From Parietaria judaica (Eukaryota; Streptophyta; Magnoliopsida; Rosales; Urticaceae), in assembly GCA_954871525.1 (NCBI GenBank), contig OX940861.1, forward strand, positions 12,384,842-12,448,841: 64,000 bases of DNA, in the 5' to 3' direction. The notes beneath the pieces are model-generated. The model was not told the origin of the DNA. It saw only the letters and a list, made by a program, of their open reading frames with translations, and made no database searches. Made by a program: the position numbers and the translations under genes. Positions 61,726-64,000 of the stretch are shown here, in pieces (positions within the stretch are counted from its first letter, which is position 1; each line of letters starts with the position of its first letter).

Positions 61726-63651
61726 TCACTCGGGATACAAGGCGTTAAACCTTTCAGTCATTAGCTCCAGTTCGGTTTGGTCGGACCGTTCGGCAATCAC
61801 CGGGTTGTGGTACAACAAATCATTCAACACCACTATTTGCTCGACGTGTGTGTTGGTGGTTGACGCCCTCCGGTCGTTTATGACGTACTGAGCCGTACTG
61901 AATGCGCTCTCCGAAGCAACGCTTGAAATGGGGATGGACAGTATATCCCTCGCCATTCTCGCCAATATCGGGAATCTGTCCCGTTGATTCTTCCACCACT
62001 TTATGACATCGAACTCGCCTGAATCGTCCTCGAACCGTAGGCCGTAGTATCGCTTAACTTCTGCCGGTGCGCCCTCCGGTATGTCCGCCCGTGGCGGTCC
62101 CGTGCTGGATTCCCCTGCTTCCCCGCGATCTATCCGTTGCCTGAGTCTCCGGCTAAACGCTAGTCCCGTCTTCGTTGGGCTCTCCATCACTGTCCTTTGC
62201 TCTTCCTGTGCGTTGAACTGTGGGAACCGGGCGTCGTATTCACTGTACAATGCAAAAAAGGCTTCGTTAACAACGTTAATATAATTCTGGTAATCCACCC
62301 CGAGGTTTTCCCCGCAGGCTAACATCATTGCCCCCCAAGTAAACGAAAAACGGGGATCAAGTATAGCACCGAAGCAAAACGAAAACGGGGGTGGATCCCA
62401 GTAAGTTTGGTATTTTGTAATCATCCCCGGAATAATGGGAGAAATAATAGGGTCATTTTCAAATTCTTTGAAAGCACACGTAATTTGGTAAAGACCCGAA
62501 AGACCGTGGTTTAAAGAGGGCCTTTTTTGGTTTGAAAAATTTAGCGTAATAGCGTAAAATGGTTTAAGAAATTGGGTAAATTTCTGGGCCGTTTCCCAAT
62601 CCGCCTCCGTGATCCGGTTCTGTGGCTCGAGTTCCATCCCGAGGAAGTGGTCTAACGGCAGCCGCTGTCTACAAACAACTGAAACCATTAAATATGTAGA
62701 GTTCCAACGTGTATTATTATCTAAACCAAACTTGTTAGCGCGGTGATTGTGGTCTTTACAAAACTTTCTCCACCTACCGGTGGTTTGAGGATGCCGGATC
62801 CAATCAACAATGCCGCGTATTTTATCAAGATGGTTAGCAATTTGATGTTCGCCGGTTCGTGCAATTAAATTTATTATGTGACAAGCACAACGTTGATGTA
62901 AAATATTTTTAAATGGCGAACCGGGCAAACTAGATTCCAAGATTAAAATCGCGGCGTTGTTGTTTGCGGCATTGTCTAAGGTAATGGAAATTACCCGGTT
63001 TTGTAAACCCCAATCATTAAATAATGCAATTAATTTTTCAGCAATGTTTTGCCCGGTATGACGACCCTCGAATGGCGATAGGTTTAAAAGCCTTTGACAT
63101 GGATTCCACTCGTCGTCTACGTAATGGGCGGTCAGACTCATATAGTCGTTTAAACTTGGACCGCTCCACAGGTCGGTGGTAAAAGCGACGTTTATGCTAG
63201 ACATTTTAAAAAAATCGACCAAAAGGTTTTTTTGCATAGCATATGCGGTTTCCATGTCTTGGGTATAAGTTGTACGGGAAAACTGCTGGTACGTCGGATT
63301 AATCCTTTGCATATATCGGGTATGGTTGGGATTTTCGACAAAACTCAGCGGCACGCCCGTAGAAATTATCCATTCGAGGGTCCATTTCCGTAAATTAACT
63401 GCAGAAAGGGCACTTACCTGTGCTGTGTTTACCTCTTCGAGCTGCCCGGTCGGGAAGCATGCTCTTGCGTGTCTTTTCAAGTATCCGGTTCCGAGGTCAC
63501 CCATCGCGTCTAGTACTTTGCCGCATTTTTTGCACGTGGCGAGTTTGATGCGTTCGCCATTCTCCAACCGCCGATCTTCGTGGAAAAAATCCCACACTGG
63601 GGCCGTGTTTGGTCGTCCCCACGCCAGGGCCGAAGGAGTTGCGCTGTTAAA
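61726..63651 (-). CDS. hAT family transposase (BED finger, RICESLEEPER-like), C-terminal main exon
   Basis: The main exon starts at an acceptor AACAG near 63652 and reads ATPSALAWGRPNTAPVWDFF before the zinc finger. Residues here include a BED finger (C-x2-C at CKKCGKVL, later H of YLKRHARACF), the RNase H-like hAT core (DLWSGPSLNDYMSLTAHY; SITLDNAANN; RCACHIINL; TRWNSTYLM) and a complete C-terminal dimerisation region (WWKNQRDRFPILARMARDIL, then IPISSVASESAFS). The frame is unbroken for more than 620 codons. The exon with the start codon must lie farther upstream, perhaps in 63700-64000 or beyond. Likely a functional or recently functional transposase, though a domesticated gene cannot be excluded. 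Confidence 0.85.
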   Translation of the reverse strand, partial: FNSATPSALAWGRPNTAPVWDFFHEDRRLENGERIKLATCKKCGKVLDAMGDLGTGYLKRHARACFPTGQLEEVNTAQVSALSAVNLRKWTLEWIISTGVPLSFVENPNHTRYMQRINPTYQQFSRTTYTQDMETAYAMQKNLLVDFFKMSSINVAFTTDLWSGPSLNDYMSLTAHYVDDEWNPCQRLLNLSPFEGRHTGQNIAEKLIALFNDWGLQNRVISITLDNAANNNAAILILESSLPGSPFKNILHQRCACHIINLIARTGEHQIANHLDKIRGIVDWIRHPQTTGRWRKFCKDHNHRANKFGLDNNTRWNSTYLMVSVVCRQRLPLDHFLGMELEPQNRITEADWETAQKFTQFLKPFYAITLNFSNQKRPSLNHGLSGLYQITCAFKEFENDPIISPIIPGMITKYQTYWDPPPFSFCFGAILDPRFSFTWGAMMLACGENLGVDYQNYINVVNEAFFALYSEYDARFPQFNAQEEQRTVMESPTKTGLAFSRRLRQRIDRGEAGESSTGPPRADIPEGAPAEVKRYYGLRFEDDSGEFDVIKWWKNQRDRFPILARMARDILSIPISSVASESAFSTAQYVINDRRASTTNTHVEQIVVLNDLLYHNPVIAERSDQTELELMTERFNALYPE

Positions 63652-63825
63652 ACAAAGGAATATTACATCGGATTAATAATAAATTAAGTATTACAAAAAA
63701 TATTACATTTATTATATCTTAACATTAATCATATTAATTAAATTAAATTTCATATAGTTAATTAAAAGAGTTAACGGAATTAAAAATGGTATTTTCTATG
63801 TGTGGAAATCATTATCAAGCTCTTT

Positions 63826-63935
63826 TTGACGGAACTCCCCGAGGTTCCACGGCCAGATCGACTGGAAAGGATGCTATGATCTCGCTTTAGGCCCAAGCTT
63901 TTCTAGACAGAACTCCCCGAGGTTCCCAGGCTAGC
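63826..63935. repeat. Two direct copies of an AACTCCCCGAGGTTCC unit
   Basis: GGAACTCCCCGAGGTTCCACGGCCAG near 63831 and AGAACTCCCCGAGGTTCCCAGGCTAG near 63909, about 78 bp apart, in the 5' region of the transposase gene. Confidence 0.7.
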
Positions 63936-64000
63936 TTGGAGGAGATTGCAAAGCAAACCTTATTTAAAAACCAATCTTTCTAAGACACCGTATTCCATTA

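Larger units (their letters stand above)
61104..64000 (-). mobile_element. hAT transposon carrying a transposase, runs off the window
   Basis: The likely left terminus is TAGAGCTGTGATTGGCGACG at 61104, resembling TAGRGNTG ends of plant Ac-like hAT elements. The other end is beyond 64000, so TIR pairing and TSD cannot be verified. A dense block of TCGCGA palindromes follows (61123-61220), then AT-rich DNA and the transposase gene. Near the window end are two direct copies of an AACTCCCCGAGGTTCC unit. Confidence 0.6.

Overview
The window is nuclear DNA from a flowering plant, almost certainly a eudicot. Genes have many short exons with GT-AG introns. The intergenic DNA is AT-rich and full of plant transposons. 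The gene set is plant-specific: the plastid PPR protein PGR3, an early nodulin-like protein, an NPY/NPH3-type BTB protein and a plastid YbaB-like protein. Exon structures below were rebuilt by hand from splice sites, and each gives an in-frame protein with an exact codon count. I see no rRNA, tRNA, CRISPR array or organellar insertion.

Layout. 1-196 (-): 5' end of an unrecognised gene with a possible targeting peptide. 1083-3916: PIF/Harbinger-like element whose only gene encodes a Myb/SANT-like protein. 4000-6588 (-): PLD3-type phospholipase D-like gene. 7500-11173 (-): NPY-class BTB-NPH3 gene with a tandem duplication in intron 2. 11.7-25.3 kb: gene-free transposon graveyard holding a MITE split by a hAT element, a Mutator-type foldback element (15066-16135), a small foldback (18.07-18.66 kb) and a 2.3 kb inverted repeat (21.75-24.01 kb). 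25291-30005 (-): complete Ty1-copia retrotransposon with LTRs that read as identical. 31042-34478 (+): TM9 nonaspanin. 34977-35279 (-): small conserved membrane protein. 35.5-37.2 kb: possible Pack-MULE. 37980-38660 (+): early nodulin-like gene. 39278-40711 (-): plastid YbaB-like gene. 42221-43230 (-): C1D exosome cofactor. 44237-44440: tRNA-derived SINE. 44902-48237 (+): PGR3. 49324-50273 (-): conserved plant gene of unknown function. 50757-51737: second Mutator-type foldback. 51792-52158: intact MITE copy. 52160-55284: Helitron candidate. 55483-56498 (+): plastid NTF2/SnoaL-like gene. 56828-60784 (-): queuine tRNA-ribosyltransferase in 15 exons. 61104-64000: hAT transposon with a long transposase ORF, running off the window.

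The genes do not form a pathway and are transcribed independently. Several act in the chloroplast (PGR3, YbaB-like, NTF2-like) or the endomembrane system and cell surface (TM9, PLD3-like, early nodulin-like). Others act in RNA metabolism (C1D, queuine transferase) or auxin/polarity signalling (NPY-like). I found no clearly new multi-gene system. The most informative signals are mobile elements with readable terminal repeats and target-site duplications, including one whose pre-insertion site is preserved in a second MITE copy, and the intronic duplication that carries part of an exon with its splice donor.
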